From Citreicoccus inhibens (lineage in GTDB: Bacteria > Myxococcota > Myxococcia > Myxococcales > Myxococcaceae): a DNA stretch of 46,138 nt. The stretch's first letter is position 1, and the number at the start of each line of letters is the position of its first letter. Below, piece after piece: positions 26,044-34,746 of the stretch. The translations under genes were made by a program, and so were the position numbers. Under the pieces are notes generated by a model, which did not search any database, had not been told where the DNA came from, and worked only from the letters and a program-made list of their open reading frames with translations. The DNA lies in contig NZ_JAHNZT010000050.1 in NCBI RefSeq assembly GCF_019039035.1, positions 1 to 46,138 on the forward strand, written 5' to 3'.

Positions 26044-27867
26044 ATGGATGCGCTGGCGGACCTGCTGGAATCCCAGGCCGGGGAGCTGGCGCAGCGCTGG
26101 AGCGCGCGGCCCCTCCCCCTGCCGCGAGACCTGCCCGGCCTCCTGCGAGTGCTCGCCGGGGCCCTGCGGGCCGCCGACGCTGCCCCTCCGTCCAGCGCCG
26201 AGCCGGCCTCCGCAGCCCTGTCCACGGGGGATCCAGCATCACGCGTGCGCGCGTACGCACGGCTGCGGAGCCTGCTCCTCGAGTGGTTGGAGGCACAGCG
26301 CATCCCCGTGCGCCTCTCGCAAGTGAGCGCGCTCACCGCCTCGCTCGATGCCGCGCTGGAGCGGGAGCTGTCGGAGCACGGCCCGCCCATGCGGGCGAGC
26401 AAGGCGTCCGCGGAGCTAGAGGCCATCTTCGCCAGCATGGTGGACGCCGTCTATGTCGGGACCCGCGACGGAATCACCCGCGCCAACGGGCCCGCGCTGG
26501 AGCAACTGGGTTACGACAGCATCGAGGCGCTCAATCGCAACATCGGGACGCTCGCGCGGGAGATCCAGACGCGCCGGGCGGACACGGGCGAGCCCATCTC
26601 GATGGCGGAGCAGGCCTTCAGCCACGCGCTGAGCGGCGAGCGAGACGTGCAGGAGGTGCTCATCCGCCACCGCAAGACAGGGGAAGACCGCGTGGTGCGC
26701 GCCGCCTGCGGCCCCATCGTGATGGACGGGCACGTGGTGGGCGCGGTGGCCATCAACACGGACATCACCCAGGCGCAGCGCGCGAAAGACGCCCTGTCAC
26801 GCACCGAGCGAGAGCTCCGCGAGCTGGCCGAGTCCATGCCCCAGTCGGTGTGGATTGCCACGCCGGATGGAGACATCACCTACGTCAACCAGGTGATGGA
26901 GCTCTTCACGGGCCGCCCACGGGAGCTGCTGCTGGGCCGGCACTGGGAAGACCTCATCCACCCGGATGACCAGGTGCGGTCCTGGGAGCACTGGAAGCGC
27001 GCGCTCGACACGGGCTCGTTCTACGAGGTGGAGCATCGCTCGCGACGGCACGACGGCACCTATCGCTGGTTCCTCGCGCGGGGCAGGCCCCTCAAGGACG
27101 AGCGGGGGCGCGTCCTCAAGTGGCTCGGCACCAGCACGGACATCCACGATATGAAGCTGGCGCAAGAGGAGGCGCGGCGGCGCGCCGGCTTCGAGCAGCA
27201 GCTCATCGGCATCGTGAGCCACGACCTGCGCAACCCCATCAGCGCCATCCTGCTGGCGGCCACGGCGTTGACTCGCCACACGGAGGCCTTGGATGAGCGG
27301 ACGCTCAAGGGGCTCTTGCGCATCCAGGCCATCGCCGAGCGCGCCACGCGCATGGTGCGCGACCTGCTGGACTTCACCCAGGCGCGGCTCGGGGGCGGAC
27401 TCGGCATGCGCAAGGCGGAGCTCGACCTGGCGGTCCTCGCGCGACAGGTGGTGGACGAGGTCAAGGCCACCCACGTGGACCGGGACGTCCACCTGGACAT
27501 CCGGGGCGAGACGCGCGGCGCCTGGGACGCGGACCGGCTCGCGCAGGCGCTCATCAACCTCATCACCAACGCGCTCCGCCACGGGTCCTCGACCGCGCCC
27601 GTGACGGTCACCGTGCGAGGGGACGCGCGGGCCGTGAGCGTGGGCATCCACAACCAGGGCCCCCCCATCCCAGCGGAGCACGTGAGCCGCCTCTTCCAGC
27701 CCTTCCAACGCGGCGCGCCGGATGCGGACGCGGCGGGGCGCAGCGTGGGGCTGGGGCTCTACATCGTGGATCAAATCGTCCGGGCCCATGGCGGCGCCGT
27801 CGAGGTGCACTCCGCCCGCGAGACGGGCACCACCTTCACGCTGCGACTGCCACGAGACCGAGGCTGA
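26044..27867 (+). CDS. Double-PAS sensor histidine kinase
   Basis: 607 aa, soluble, no transmembrane helix. The first about 100 residues (LADLLESQAGELAQRWSARP) resemble the RsbRD-type N-terminal helical domain of many myxobacterial kinases. PAS1 is about 130-255 (VYVGTRDGITRANGPALEQL), PAS2 about 265-375 (SVWIATPDGDITYVNQVMEL; WLGTSTDIHD). HisKA H-box: IVSHDLRNPISAILLA; N-box: LINLITNALRHGSS; G-box: VGLGLYIVDQIVRAHGG. AAGGAGGTGG precedes it; ATG 26044 gives a 9-nt spacing, while ATG 26038 gives only 3 nt. No partner regulator is adjacent, so it is an orphan. The next gene starts 33 bp later. Confidence 0.93.
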   Translation: MDALADLLESQAGELAQRWSARPLPLPRDLPGLLRVLAGALRAADAAPPSSAEPASAALSTGDPASRVRAYARLRSLLLEWLEAQRIPVRLSQVSALTASLDAALERELSEHGPPMRASKASAELEAIFASMVDAVYVGTRDGITRANGPALEQLGYDSIEALNRNIGTLAREIQTRRADTGEPISMAEQAFSHALSGERDVQEVLIRHRKTGEDRVVRAACGPIVMDGHVVGAVAINTDITQAQRAKDALSRTERELRELAESMPQSVWIATPDGDITYVNQVMELFTGRPRELLLGRHWEDLIHPDDQVRSWEHWKRALDTGSFYEVEHRSRRHDGTYRWFLARGRPLKDERGRVLKWLGTSTDIHDMKLAQEEARRRAGFEQQLIGIVSHDLRNPISAILLAATALTRHTEALDERTLKGLLRIQAIAERATRMVRDLLDFTQARLGGGLGMRKAELDLAVLARQVVDEVKATHVDRDVHLDIRGETRGAWDADRLAQALINLITNALRHGSSTAPVTVTVRGDARAVSVGIHNQGPPIPAEHVSRLFQPFQRGAPDADAAGRSVGLGLYIVDQIVRAHGGAVEVHSARETGTTFTLRLPRDRG

Positions 27868-27900
27868 ATGGCGCCCTCGCCAGGGTTATGGTCCCCGCCG

Positions 27901-29079
27901 ATGCGCACCGCGCTCCTCCTCAGCCTGCTCCTGGCCCCCGCGTCCTTCGCCACGCCCCGGAAGGTGGCCGTGCTGCCCATCCAGGCCCTCTCCGGCGATG
28001 TCCCCCCGCGCGCGGGCCCGCGCGTGACGGCGCGGCTCGCCTCGGAGGTGCGCGCCGTGGAGGGACTCACCCTCTCCGAGCCCCCCACGACACCGGCGGC
28101 TTCCGACCCGCTCGCCCGCGCCCGCGCCGCCCTGCGACAGGCCGCCGAGGCACGCGAGGCCCATGACTTCGCCCGCGCGGAGGCCGCGCTCACCGAGGCC
28201 CGGGACGCCTACGCCGCTGGGGCCTCGGGCCTCACGGATCCAAGCGAGGTGGCGGATGCCTACGCGCTGAGCGCCGCCGTCCGCTACGCCACCGGTCAGG
28301 ACGACGAGGCCGAGCGCATGCTCACCCACGCCCTCACCCTGGCCCCGGGACGAACGCCGCCGCTGGCCGCGACCTCGCCCTTGTTCGCGAGGACCGTCGA
28401 GCGCACGCGCGCGGCCCTCCAGGCTCGCCCCCGAGGCGCCGTGAGCGCCCTGTCCATCCCGCCCGGGGTGCCGCTCTCACTCGACGGACGGCCCGTGGGC
28501 GTCACGCCCGTGCGCATCACCGAGGTGCCGCCCGGCGCGCACCTGTGGCAGGCCAGGCTGCCCTCGGGCGACGTCGCGGGCGGCGTGGTGGTGGTCGCGC
28601 CAGGGAGCGAGGCCCGGGTGGACATCGCGCCGGCCGCGAGCGCGGGCCCCGACGCGGTGCTCGCCAACGCCCTCGCGGGCAACACGTTGGACGCGGCCTC
28701 GCTCGAAGCGGCGACCACGCTGGGGCGCGCGGCGGGCGCGGACCTCATCGTGCTGGGCGCGGTGTCGCGCGCGGGCGGCGGGCTCGCCTTGGATGCCTTC
28801 GTGTTCGCGCCGGGTGACATGGCGCCGCGCCGGCTGCCGCGACTGGCGCTGGACACGGAGCTGCTCGACTCGGGCGAGCCCCTGCGCCGGCTCGTCGCCA
28901 CGCTCGTGTCGCAAGAGCTGGCGGACGCCGCACCCGTGACGCTGCCCGCGCTCGCCTCCCGTGAGCCGTTGCCCACGCCACGCGCCACGCAGTCGCGATA
29001 CCCCACGGGCGAGGCCGCGGCCCGTCCGGTGGACCGCGCGCAGAGCGCGCCGATTCGACGCCCGTTGGTCAAGCCATGA
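27901..29079 (+). CDS. PEGA-domain exported protein
   Basis: 392 aa. Signal peptide MRTALLLSLLLAPASFA starting at ATG 27901. The first third (RKVAVLPIQALSGDVPP) resembles CsgG/TolB-like N-terminal modules, then come helical repeats (ARAALRQAAEAREAHDFARA, ALTEARDAYAAGA). A PEGA domain follows at about 190-240: AVSALSIPPGVPLSLDGRPV and GVTPVRITEVPPGAHLWQAR. PEGA domains are beta-rich surface modules common in myxobacteria. The remainder (AAGADLIVLGAVSRAGGGL) is TolB/FlgT-like. Its stop overlaps the gluQ ATG as ATGA. Function unknown. Confidence 0.83.
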   Translation: MRTALLLSLLLAPASFATPRKVAVLPIQALSGDVPPRAGPRVTARLASEVRAVEGLTLSEPPTTPAASDPLARARAALRQAAEAREAHDFARAEAALTEARDAYAAGASGLTDPSEVADAYALSAAVRYATGQDDEAERMLTHALTLAPGRTPPLAATSPLFARTVERTRAALQARPRGAVSALSIPPGVPLSLDGRPVGVTPVRITEVPPGAHLWQARLPSGDVAGGVVVVAPGSEARVDIAPAASAGPDAVLANALAGNTLDAASLEAATTLGRAAGADLIVLGAVSRAGGGLALDAFVFAPGDMAPRRLPRLALDTELLDSGEPLRRLVATLVSQELADAAPVTLPALASREPLPTPRATQSRYPTGEAAARPVDRAQSAPIRRPLVKP

Positions 29080-30023
29080 GCGCCGCGCGAGGACGCTTCG
29101 CGCCCAGCCCCACCGGGCGCATGCACCTGGGCAACATCCGCAGCGCGCTGCTCGGCTGGCTCCAGGCCCGTGCGGCGGGCGGAGCGTTCCTCCTGCGCAT
29201 CGAGGACCTGGACCGCGCGCGCTGCAAGCCCGCGCATGGGGACGCCCTGAAGGAAGACCTGGGCTGGCTGGGCCTGGACTGGGATGAGACACCGCTCGTC
29301 CAGAGTGAGCGCGACTCGGAGTACCGCGAGGCCCAGGCGCGACTGGAACGCGCGGGGCTCGTGTATCCGTGCTTCTGCACGCGCGCGGAGATCGCCCGGG
29401 CCGCCAGCGCGCCCCATGGCTTGTCGGACGAGGGCCCGCGCTACCCCGGCACCTGCGCGCACCTCACCGCCGCGCAGGTGTCCGAACGCTCCCGCACGCG
29501 AGCGCCCGCGTATCGCTTCCGCGCCCAGCCCGGCGAGGTGCGCTTCGTGGACGGGCTCCTCGGCCCCGCGTCGCAGGACGTGGATGCCGTGGTGGGGGAC
29601 TTCGTCATCCGGCGCAACGATGGCGTGGCCAGCTACCAGCTCGCGGTGGTGGTGGACGACGCGGCCAGCCACATCACGCACGTGCTGCGCGGCGACGACC
29701 TGCTGACGTCCACGCCCCGGCAGCTCCAGCTCTACGCGGCGCTGGAGCTGAACGCTCCCGACTTCCTCCACGTGCCCCTGGTGATGGGCGAGGACGGCAA
29801 GCGGCTCGCCAAGCGAGAGGGTGCGTTCGCGCTCGCGGAGCTGCGGGAGCGAGGGGTCGCGCCCGAACAGGTGCTCGGGCTGCTCGCCTCCTGGAGTGGC
29901 CTGGGAGACGGCGCTCCCGTGCGCCTCGACGAACTGGTGCGCCGCTTCCGCGTCGAGTCGCTGCCTCGCGAGCCCGTGGTGGCGCGCGAGGCGACGCTGC
30001 GCGAGGTGCTGGGCCTGGGCTGA
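29076..30023 (+). CDS. gluQ: Glutamyl-Q tRNA(Asp) synthetase
   Basis: 315 aa. A truncated GluRS paralogue lacking the anticodon domain; it attaches Glu to queuosine at the wobble base of tRNA(Asp) without needing tRNA for activation. Evidence: RFAPSPTGRMHLGNIRSALL (HIGH-type), LRIEDLDRARCKP, Zn site CFC with Y..C (YPCFCTRAE and GPRYPGTCAHL), and KMSKS-like KRLAKREGAFA. Length is typical of GluQ and too short for GluRS. It overlaps the upstream PEGA gene by 4 bp, so the two are translationally linked. Start ATG 29076. Confidence 0.95.
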   Translation: MSAARGRFAPSPTGRMHLGNIRSALLGWLQARAAGGAFLLRIEDLDRARCKPAHGDALKEDLGWLGLDWDETPLVQSERDSEYREAQARLERAGLVYPCFCTRAEIARAASAPHGLSDEGPRYPGTCAHLTAAQVSERSRTRAPAYRFRAQPGEVRFVDGLLGPASQDVDAVVGDFVIRRNDGVASYQLAVVVDDAASHITHVLRGDDLLTSTPRQLQLYAALELNAPDFLHVPLVMGEDGKRLAKREGAFALAELRERGVAPEQVLGLLASWSGLGDGAPVRLDELVRRFRVESLPREPVVAREATLREVLGLG

Positions 30024-30082
30024 ACCCCACGCCCCGCGATCCAAGGAGGCATCCGGGCTCGAGCTGCCGTGCCTTGGCGGAC

Positions 30083-30117
30083 GCGCGCCCCATGTTTTGC
30101 CGCGGATGCGGGCGCGC
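30083..30117. repeat. 8-bp inverted repeat between gluQ and a membrane-protein gene
   Basis: GCGCGCCC at 30083-30090 and GGGCGCGC at 30110-30117 are perfect inverted repeats around a 19-base loop. There is no U-tract after it, so it may be the gluQ terminator of the GC-rich type, or a structure in the leader of the next gene. Confidence 0.35.
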
Positions 30118-30162
30118 CGTCGGCAGGCGAGCGCGCTCCCTCGACAGTGGGAGCAAGCAGCC

Positions 30163-31089
30163 ATGGCAGCCATCGTGGAGACCGAGAAGACCGGCATCAT
30201 CCCCGCCACACCGGGCGCGGCGTACAAGCTGAGCTGGGGGGCCATCCTGGGCGGGGCCTTCGTCGCGCTCGGGATGTGGATCCTCCTCTACTCGCTGGGG
30301 CTCGCGCTGGGGCTCTCGTCGGTGGACCCCAACAATCCGGGCAGCGCGCGCGCCGCGGGCATCGGCACGGGCATCTGGAGCCTGCTCGCGCCGCTCATCG
30401 CGCTGTTCATCGGCGGCATGGTGGCCTCGCGCACCGCGGGCGTGGTGGACAAGGCGGGCGGCGCGCTCCACGGCGCGGTGCTGTGGGGGCTGACGACGCT
30501 TGCGGGCGCGGTGCTCATGGGGGCGGTGCTCTCATCGCTGCTGGGCGCCGTGTTCAGCGTGGGTAAGACCGCGGTGGGCGCCACGGGCGCGGCCGTGGTC
30601 GGCGTCGCGAGCCAGGGCGGTCAGGCCGCGCAGGCGTTCGGGCTGAACGCCCATGACGCCATCGCTCCGCTGAACGAGCGGCTGCGCGAAGCGGGCAAGC
30701 CCGCCGTCACCCCCGAGCAGCTCCAGTCGGCCACGCGCGACGTGGTGAGCGATGCGGTGCGCGCGGGCCATCTGGACCGGGAGATGCTCGTCACGTCCAT
30801 CTCGCAGAAGACGAACCTCTCGCGCGCGGACGCGGAGGACGTCGCCAACCGCGTGGAGGACCAGTTCACCGTGGCCCAGGGCAAGGCGCAGCAAGTGGGC
30901 CAGCAGGTGCAACACGGCGCGCTGAAGGCGGCGGACCAGACGGGGCGCGTCTTCTGGGGCGTGTTCTTCGCGCTGCTGCTGGGGCTCGCGTCGGCGGTGC
31001 TGGGCGCCACCCTGGGCGTCAGCAAGCGGCAGCGGATCCGCGCCGAGGGCGTCCTGACCTCGACCTCGCGCCGCGAAGTCTACCCCTGA
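30163..31089 (+). CDS. Polytopic inner-membrane protein of unknown function
   Basis: 308 aa. Three hydrophobic segments in the first 145 residues (AILGGAFVALGMWILLYSLG, WSLLAPLIALFIGGMVAS, LTTLAGAVLMGAVLSSLL) and one near the C-terminus (FFALLLGLASAVLGATLG), separated by a soluble middle of about 130 residues with coiled-coil character (VEDQFTVAQGKAQQVGQQVQ). Repeated Gly-rich helices. No functional motif recognised. ATG 30163 chosen because the hydrophobic core begins shortly after; GGGAGC lies upstream. Lies between gluQ and a patatin gene, transcribed alike. Confidence 0.8.
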   Translation: MAAIVETEKTGIIPATPGAAYKLSWGAILGGAFVALGMWILLYSLGLALGLSSVDPNNPGSARAAGIGTGIWSLLAPLIALFIGGMVASRTAGVVDKAGGALHGAVLWGLTTLAGAVLMGAVLSSLLGAVFSVGKTAVGATGAAVVGVASQGGQAAQAFGLNAHDAIAPLNERLREAGKPAVTPEQLQSATRDVVSDAVRAGHLDREMLVTSISQKTNLSRADAEDVANRVEDQFTVAQGKAQQVGQQVQHGALKAADQTGRVFWGVFFALLLGLASAVLGATLGVSKRQRIRAEGVLTSTSRREVYP

Positions 31090-31141
31090 GGGCGACGGCG
31101 CCGGCCCGACACCGGGGCTCCACCCACCACGTTGAGCCCTC

Positions 31142-31231
31142 CGAGACGGAGCGCTGGGATATCCTCGCGAGGTCGTCACGGAGGGACACCGGGGCCATGA
31201 GGCGCCGCGAGGACACGTCCCCTCCGTCTCG
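31142..31231 (+). promoter_or_regulatory. Mutually exclusive inverted repeats in patatin-gene leader
   Basis: CGAGACGGAG at 31142-31151 can pair with CTCCGTCTCG at 31222-31231. ACGGAGGGAC at 31178-31187 can pair with almost the same downstream arm (GTCCCCTCCGT at 31217-31227, one bulge). The two pairings compete, and the downstream arm abuts the likely ribosome-binding site AGGGGTGG of the GTG-initiated lipoprotein gene at 31247. A leader with switchable structure is possible. Confidence 0.3.
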
Positions 31232-31246
31232 CAGGGGTGGATTCTC

Positions 31247-33103
31247 GTGAGCCGAAACGCCGTGCTGTCGTCGCTCGTCCTCGCCGCGCTGGCCCTGGGC
31301 GGGTGCAGCTTCATGAAGACGGACGTCCTTCTCGACACCCTCAACAAACCCACTCCGCCCGACCCCTCCTCGCCGCCCGCGCGCGTGACGCCCGTCGAGC
31401 GCGTGGCCTCCCTCACCCGCGCGCAGCTCGTGGACGCGTACGTGGATCCGCGCGCCGTGGCGGGCTGGATGACGGGGCTGGGCAACGCCCCCGCCCTCGT
31501 GCTGGACATGACGCAGTGCCTGCTCGACCGAGCCGGCGGCAACAGCGGCGGCTGCTACGAAGACGCGGCGCATCCGGGCTTCATCGACCGCGCGGTGAAG
31601 GCCCCCGCGTGGGGCATGCCGCGAGCGCCCACGTCGGTGAACGCCAACTCACCAGACCCCGTGGAGGTGGACGCCCAGCGCTTCCTCGCCAACGCGATGA
31701 CCCTGGCGCCCTCGCTCATGGTGCTCCAGCAGTCCCTGGCCCAGTCGCTCACCCGCGAGGAGCTGGCCACGGGCATCAAGCTGGGCGCCGCGTCCGCCGC
31801 CCGCTACATGCAGGCCCGAACCTGGCACCGGATGCTCCAGCGCCCCTCCAACGCCCTCGTGCTGAGCGGCGGCGGCGCCAATGGCGCGTTCTCGGCCGGA
31901 GCGGTGTGGCGGCTCTTGGGCATCCTCCAGCAGTGTCGTGGGAAGCCCGCGCCGGAAGGGTGCGGGGACGCGCGCATCGACCTGGCGGCGGGCACCAGCA
32001 CGGGCGCGCTCATCAGCACCATGGTGGACCTGTTCCACACGCCGGGCCAGGAGCAGGCCGCGCGCGACCTGCTGGTGAGCAACTACACGTGCACGGTGGA
32101 GTCGGACCTGTACTGCGTGAACTCGACGTGGCTGTGGAACCTGGCCAAGAACACGCGGGGGCTCGTGCGCTTCGACGGCGTGGTCTCCAAGCTCGACGCG
32201 GCCATCCAGCCGGGGATGCTGCACAACGACACGGAGCTGGTGGCCGTCTCGGTGGACTTCCCCACGGGGGACGTGTTCGGCATCAGCGACCAGGACCCCG
32301 CGGACTTCGAGCCCGAGGCGTCCGATCTGGAGCGCAAGCACGGCCTCACCCAGGCGATTGTCGCCTCCATCGTCGAGCCCGTGTTGTCGGACCCCGTCGA
32401 GGCGCTGCCCTCCCGCTCGGGCAAGCGGTGGAGCGCGTACTTCGACGGCGGCGTGCGCTCCGGACTGCCGTTGCTCCAGGCCGTGCAGCGCGGCGCCGAG
32501 CGCGTGCTGGTCATCTCCACGGGCGGCCTGACGCCTCCCATGGCCGCGAAGCCCGCGCACGCGATGGACGTCCTGATGCGCACGCTCGACCTGTTCGTGG
32601 CGCAGCCGCGCATGGGTGAGGTGCAGCAGGCGGAGCTGGCCGCGGTGACGCGGCGGCTGGCGGAGTACAACGTGTGCGCGCTGCGCCTGGGACGCGACGA
32701 CACGGGCAACATCGAGGCCTTCTGCCGGCGCACGGGCACCGCCTTCCAGCCCCACGCGCTGCGCGCCCCGGAGGCCGGCATCCCGCTGTGGATGGGCCCG
32801 GCCCGCTTCGAGCAGGTGGCCACGAGTTGGCGCACGTCCTGGATGTTCCGCCCGGAGAATGACCTCGCCTCGGCGAGCGGCTACGCGTTCTCACCGGACG
32901 TCATGCAGCCCCTGTTCGTGCAGGGCGTGGAGACCTTCCAGAAGCGCTGCCTGGAGGTGCTGACCCTCTTCAACATCCAGGGCACCCGGGCTACTCAGGA
33001 GTGCGAGCGAGGCCCGCAGGAGGTCGCCGCGGAGGCTCGCGCGGCGCTGCCCTCGGCCGCGCAGTGCAAGCAAGGCAAGCCCGAGCGGCGCACCTGCGAC
33101 TGA
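31247..33103 (+). CDS. Patatin-like phospholipase lipoprotein
   Basis: 618 aa with GTG start; the signal peptide ends in lipobox LGGC (Cys20). Patatin domain about 200-460: oxyanion loop SGGGANGAFSAGAVW, nucleophile motif AGTSTGALIS (GxSxG) and catalytic Asp in FDGGVRSGLPLL, giving the Ser-Asp dyad. It would hydrolyse acyl esters of lipids. About 200 residues precede and 150 follow the domain, with paired Cys (QCLLDRAGGNSGGCYE; NYTCTVESDLYCVN) suggesting an exported, disulfide-bonded protein. It may act on the cell's own envelope or on prey lipids; this is inference. Followed by a GC-rich hairpin. Confidence 0.9.
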   Translation: MSRNAVLSSLVLAALALGGCSFMKTDVLLDTLNKPTPPDPSSPPARVTPVERVASLTRAQLVDAYVDPRAVAGWMTGLGNAPALVLDMTQCLLDRAGGNSGGCYEDAAHPGFIDRAVKAPAWGMPRAPTSVNANSPDPVEVDAQRFLANAMTLAPSLMVLQQSLAQSLTREELATGIKLGAASAARYMQARTWHRMLQRPSNALVLSGGGANGAFSAGAVWRLLGILQQCRGKPAPEGCGDARIDLAAGTSTGALISTMVDLFHTPGQEQAARDLLVSNYTCTVESDLYCVNSTWLWNLAKNTRGLVRFDGVVSKLDAAIQPGMLHNDTELVAVSVDFPTGDVFGISDQDPADFEPEASDLERKHGLTQAIVASIVEPVLSDPVEALPSRSGKRWSAYFDGGVRSGLPLLQAVQRGAERVLVISTGGLTPPMAAKPAHAMDVLMRTLDLFVAQPRMGEVQQAELAAVTRRLAEYNVCALRLGRDDTGNIEAFCRRTGTAFQPHALRAPEAGIPLWMGPARFEQVATSWRTSWMFRPENDLASASGYAFSPDVMQPLFVQGVETFQKRCLEVLTLFNIQGTRATQECERGPQEVAAEARAALPSAAQCKQGKPERRTCD

Positions 33104-33124
33104 CCCCGCTCCCCGGGCGCGGGG
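33104..33124 (+). terminator. Possible terminator hairpin after the patatin gene
   Basis: CCCCGC at 33104-33109 and GCGGGG at 33119-33124 form a 6-bp stem with a 9-base loop immediately after the stop. No U-tract follows, so this is a weak call. Confidence 0.3.
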
Positions 33125-33184
33125 ACTGGGCCCGAGGCCCCGGCGGTTTCTGGTAAGGGAGCGGCTGACCTCCCGCGACGCGCC

Positions 33185-33808
33185 ATGCCGAAACGCCACT
33201 TCATCCGCTGGGTCCTCATTCCCGGCCTGAGCCTGGGCGCGCTGGTGCTCAGCGCGGCGCTCGCCGCCTGGCTCACGCGCCCCACCCCCGCGCCCCCGCC
33301 CGCCCCGCCCCCGCAAGAGGCGCCATCGCCCCTGGGCGAGCCCCTCACGCCGCCGCCCCACGTGAACCCGCCCCCCGTGGCGGCGCCGCCCGCCTTCCCT
33401 TCGCCGCCGAGCGCCGTACCGGGCCTCGCGGGCGCCGCGAACCGGGACACCCGCCGCGTGGAGGACGCCGACCTCGTCATCGAGGAGTCCTCCGGGCGCA
33501 TCGACCGAGCGGACCTCCGCGTGGCCGTCCGGGCGGTCTCCCCCCTCGTGCAGCAGTGCTTCGAGGACGTGGCCCAGCGCAACCCCGGCCCCCAGGAAGT
33601 GAAGCTGCGCTTCACCGTGCAGGGCAGCGGCGAGGCGGGCCAGCTCACCCACGGAGAGCTGCTGTCGAGCACCATCGCCGACCCCATGGTCCAGGCGTGC
33701 GTGCTGGACTCGCTGCTGGACGCGCAATTTTCCGCCCCCTCCGGCGGTGGGAAGGCGACGGTCGTCTACCCGTTCCGCTTTCGAACACCCGGGGAGGCTG
33801 GCCCGTAA
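33185..33808 (+). CDS. AgmX/PglI C-terminal domain protein
   Basis: 207 aa. An N-terminal membrane anchor (WVLIPGLSLGALVLSAALAA) is followed by a Pro/Ala-rich linker and a C-terminal domain typical of AgmX/PglI: SPLVQQCFEDVAQRNP, KLRFTVQGSGEAGQLTHGE and STIADPMVQACVLDSLLDAQ with FPxF-like ending VVYPFRF. The pair of Cys in QCFE and QACV is a family mark. The fold is TonB-C-like and spans the periplasm; AgmX is tied to adventurous gliding motility in Myxococcus, but many paralogues exist, so the specific job is open. Confidence 0.85.
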   Translation: MPKRHFIRWVLIPGLSLGALVLSAALAAWLTRPTPAPPPAPPPQEAPSPLGEPLTPPPHVNPPPVAAPPAFPSPPSAVPGLAGAANRDTRRVEDADLVIEESSGRIDRADLRVAVRAVSPLVQQCFEDVAQRNPGPQEVKLRFTVQGSGEAGQLTHGELLSSTIADPMVQACVLDSLLDAQFSAPSGGGKATVVYPFRFRTPGEAGP

Positions 33809-33872
33809 GGTCGGGTTTTGCGTAAGGTGGCTGGACCGCTCCTTTCGCGCCCCCGAGGCCCCTCGCCAGCGA

Positions 33873-34712
33873 ATGCCAGTCACTGTCGAACAGCTCGGCC
33901 CTCAGGACATGTCCGCCCTGCGGACCCTGCTGGCCAAGGACCCGGTGCACAACCTCTACCTCCTGGGGTTGCTGGAGGAGTTTGGCGTCTCGCCACGCGG
34001 AGGCCGCGTCCAGTTCGCCTACCACGGCCGCTTCGACAAGGGCGTGCTGACGGCGGCCGTCTTCGTGGGAGGAGACGGCGGGCTCGTGGTGCCCAGCGCG
34101 AGTGACGCCACCGCCACCAGCATCATCGCGGACGCGCTCGCCGCCTCGCTGCGCATGCGCGCCACCGTGGGCGACAAGGCCGCCGTGGACGCGCTGGTGC
34201 GCAGCCTGTGCGCGGGCAAGCCCCGGCTGTCGCGCACGCAGCGGCTGTTCAGCGTGTCCGCCGACGACCTGGGCCCCTTCACCAACCCCACGCTGCGCCT
34301 GGCGCGCGAGGAAGACGTGCCGCGGCTGCTGCCGCTGGCCCAGGGCTACGTGCGCGAGGCGATGGAGCGCGACCCGCTCCAGGAGGACCCCGAGCACTTC
34401 GAGTCCCGCGTGCGCCAGCGCGTGCGCCAGCGCCGCACCTACGTGCTGGAGGAGAAGGGCGAGTTCGTCTTCAAGGTCGACATCGGCAGCCGCTCGCAAT
34501 ACGGCGCTGAGCTGGAGGGCCTCTACACCCTGCCCTCCGAGCGCCACCAGGGCCACGCCACGCTGTGCCTCGGCCAGATTTCCCGGCACCTCTTGTCCTC
34601 GCTGCCCCGGCTGACCCTGCGCGTGGACGAGCGTGACGAGCGCGCCGCGCGCATCGCGCGCAAGGTGGGCTACCTGGCGGGCCGCACGCAGCGCCTGGTG
34701 CTCGTGGAGTGA
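33873..34712 (+). CDS. GNAT-family N-acetyltransferase (DUF4081-like)
   Basis: 279 aa from ATG 33873. The N-terminal half (ALRTLLAKDPVHNLYLLGLL) matches the DUF4081-type module. The C-terminal half is a GNAT fold with the acetyl-CoA area GLYTLPSERHQGHATLCLGQ, in which the usual R/Q-x-x-G-x-G/A is present as RHQGHA, and LRVDERDERAARIARKVGYL. Probably uses acetyl-CoA; acceptor unknown. Same strand as miaE, 34 bp upstream of it. Confidence 0.83.
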   Translation: MPVTVEQLGPQDMSALRTLLAKDPVHNLYLLGLLEEFGVSPRGGRVQFAYHGRFDKGVLTAAVFVGGDGGLVVPSASDATATSIIADALAASLRMRATVGDKAAVDALVRSLCAGKPRLSRTQRLFSVSADDLGPFTNPTLRLAREEDVPRLLPLAQGYVREAMERDPLQEDPEHFESRVRQRVRQRRTYVLEEKGEFVFKVDIGSRSQYGAELEGLYTLPSERHQGHATLCLGQISRHLLSSLPRLTLRVDERDERAARIARKVGYLAGRTQRLVLVE

Positions 34713-34746
34713 GTTCGGGTGGAGTGAGCTACAGTCCGCGCGCCCC

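Noticed and set aside
30092-30232. 47-aa frame beginning MFCRGCGRAVGRRARSL, like half a zinc ribbon
   Set aside because: Only one Cys pair, the rest is Arg/Pro-rich shadow overlapping the start of the membrane-protein gene; no ribosome-binding site.
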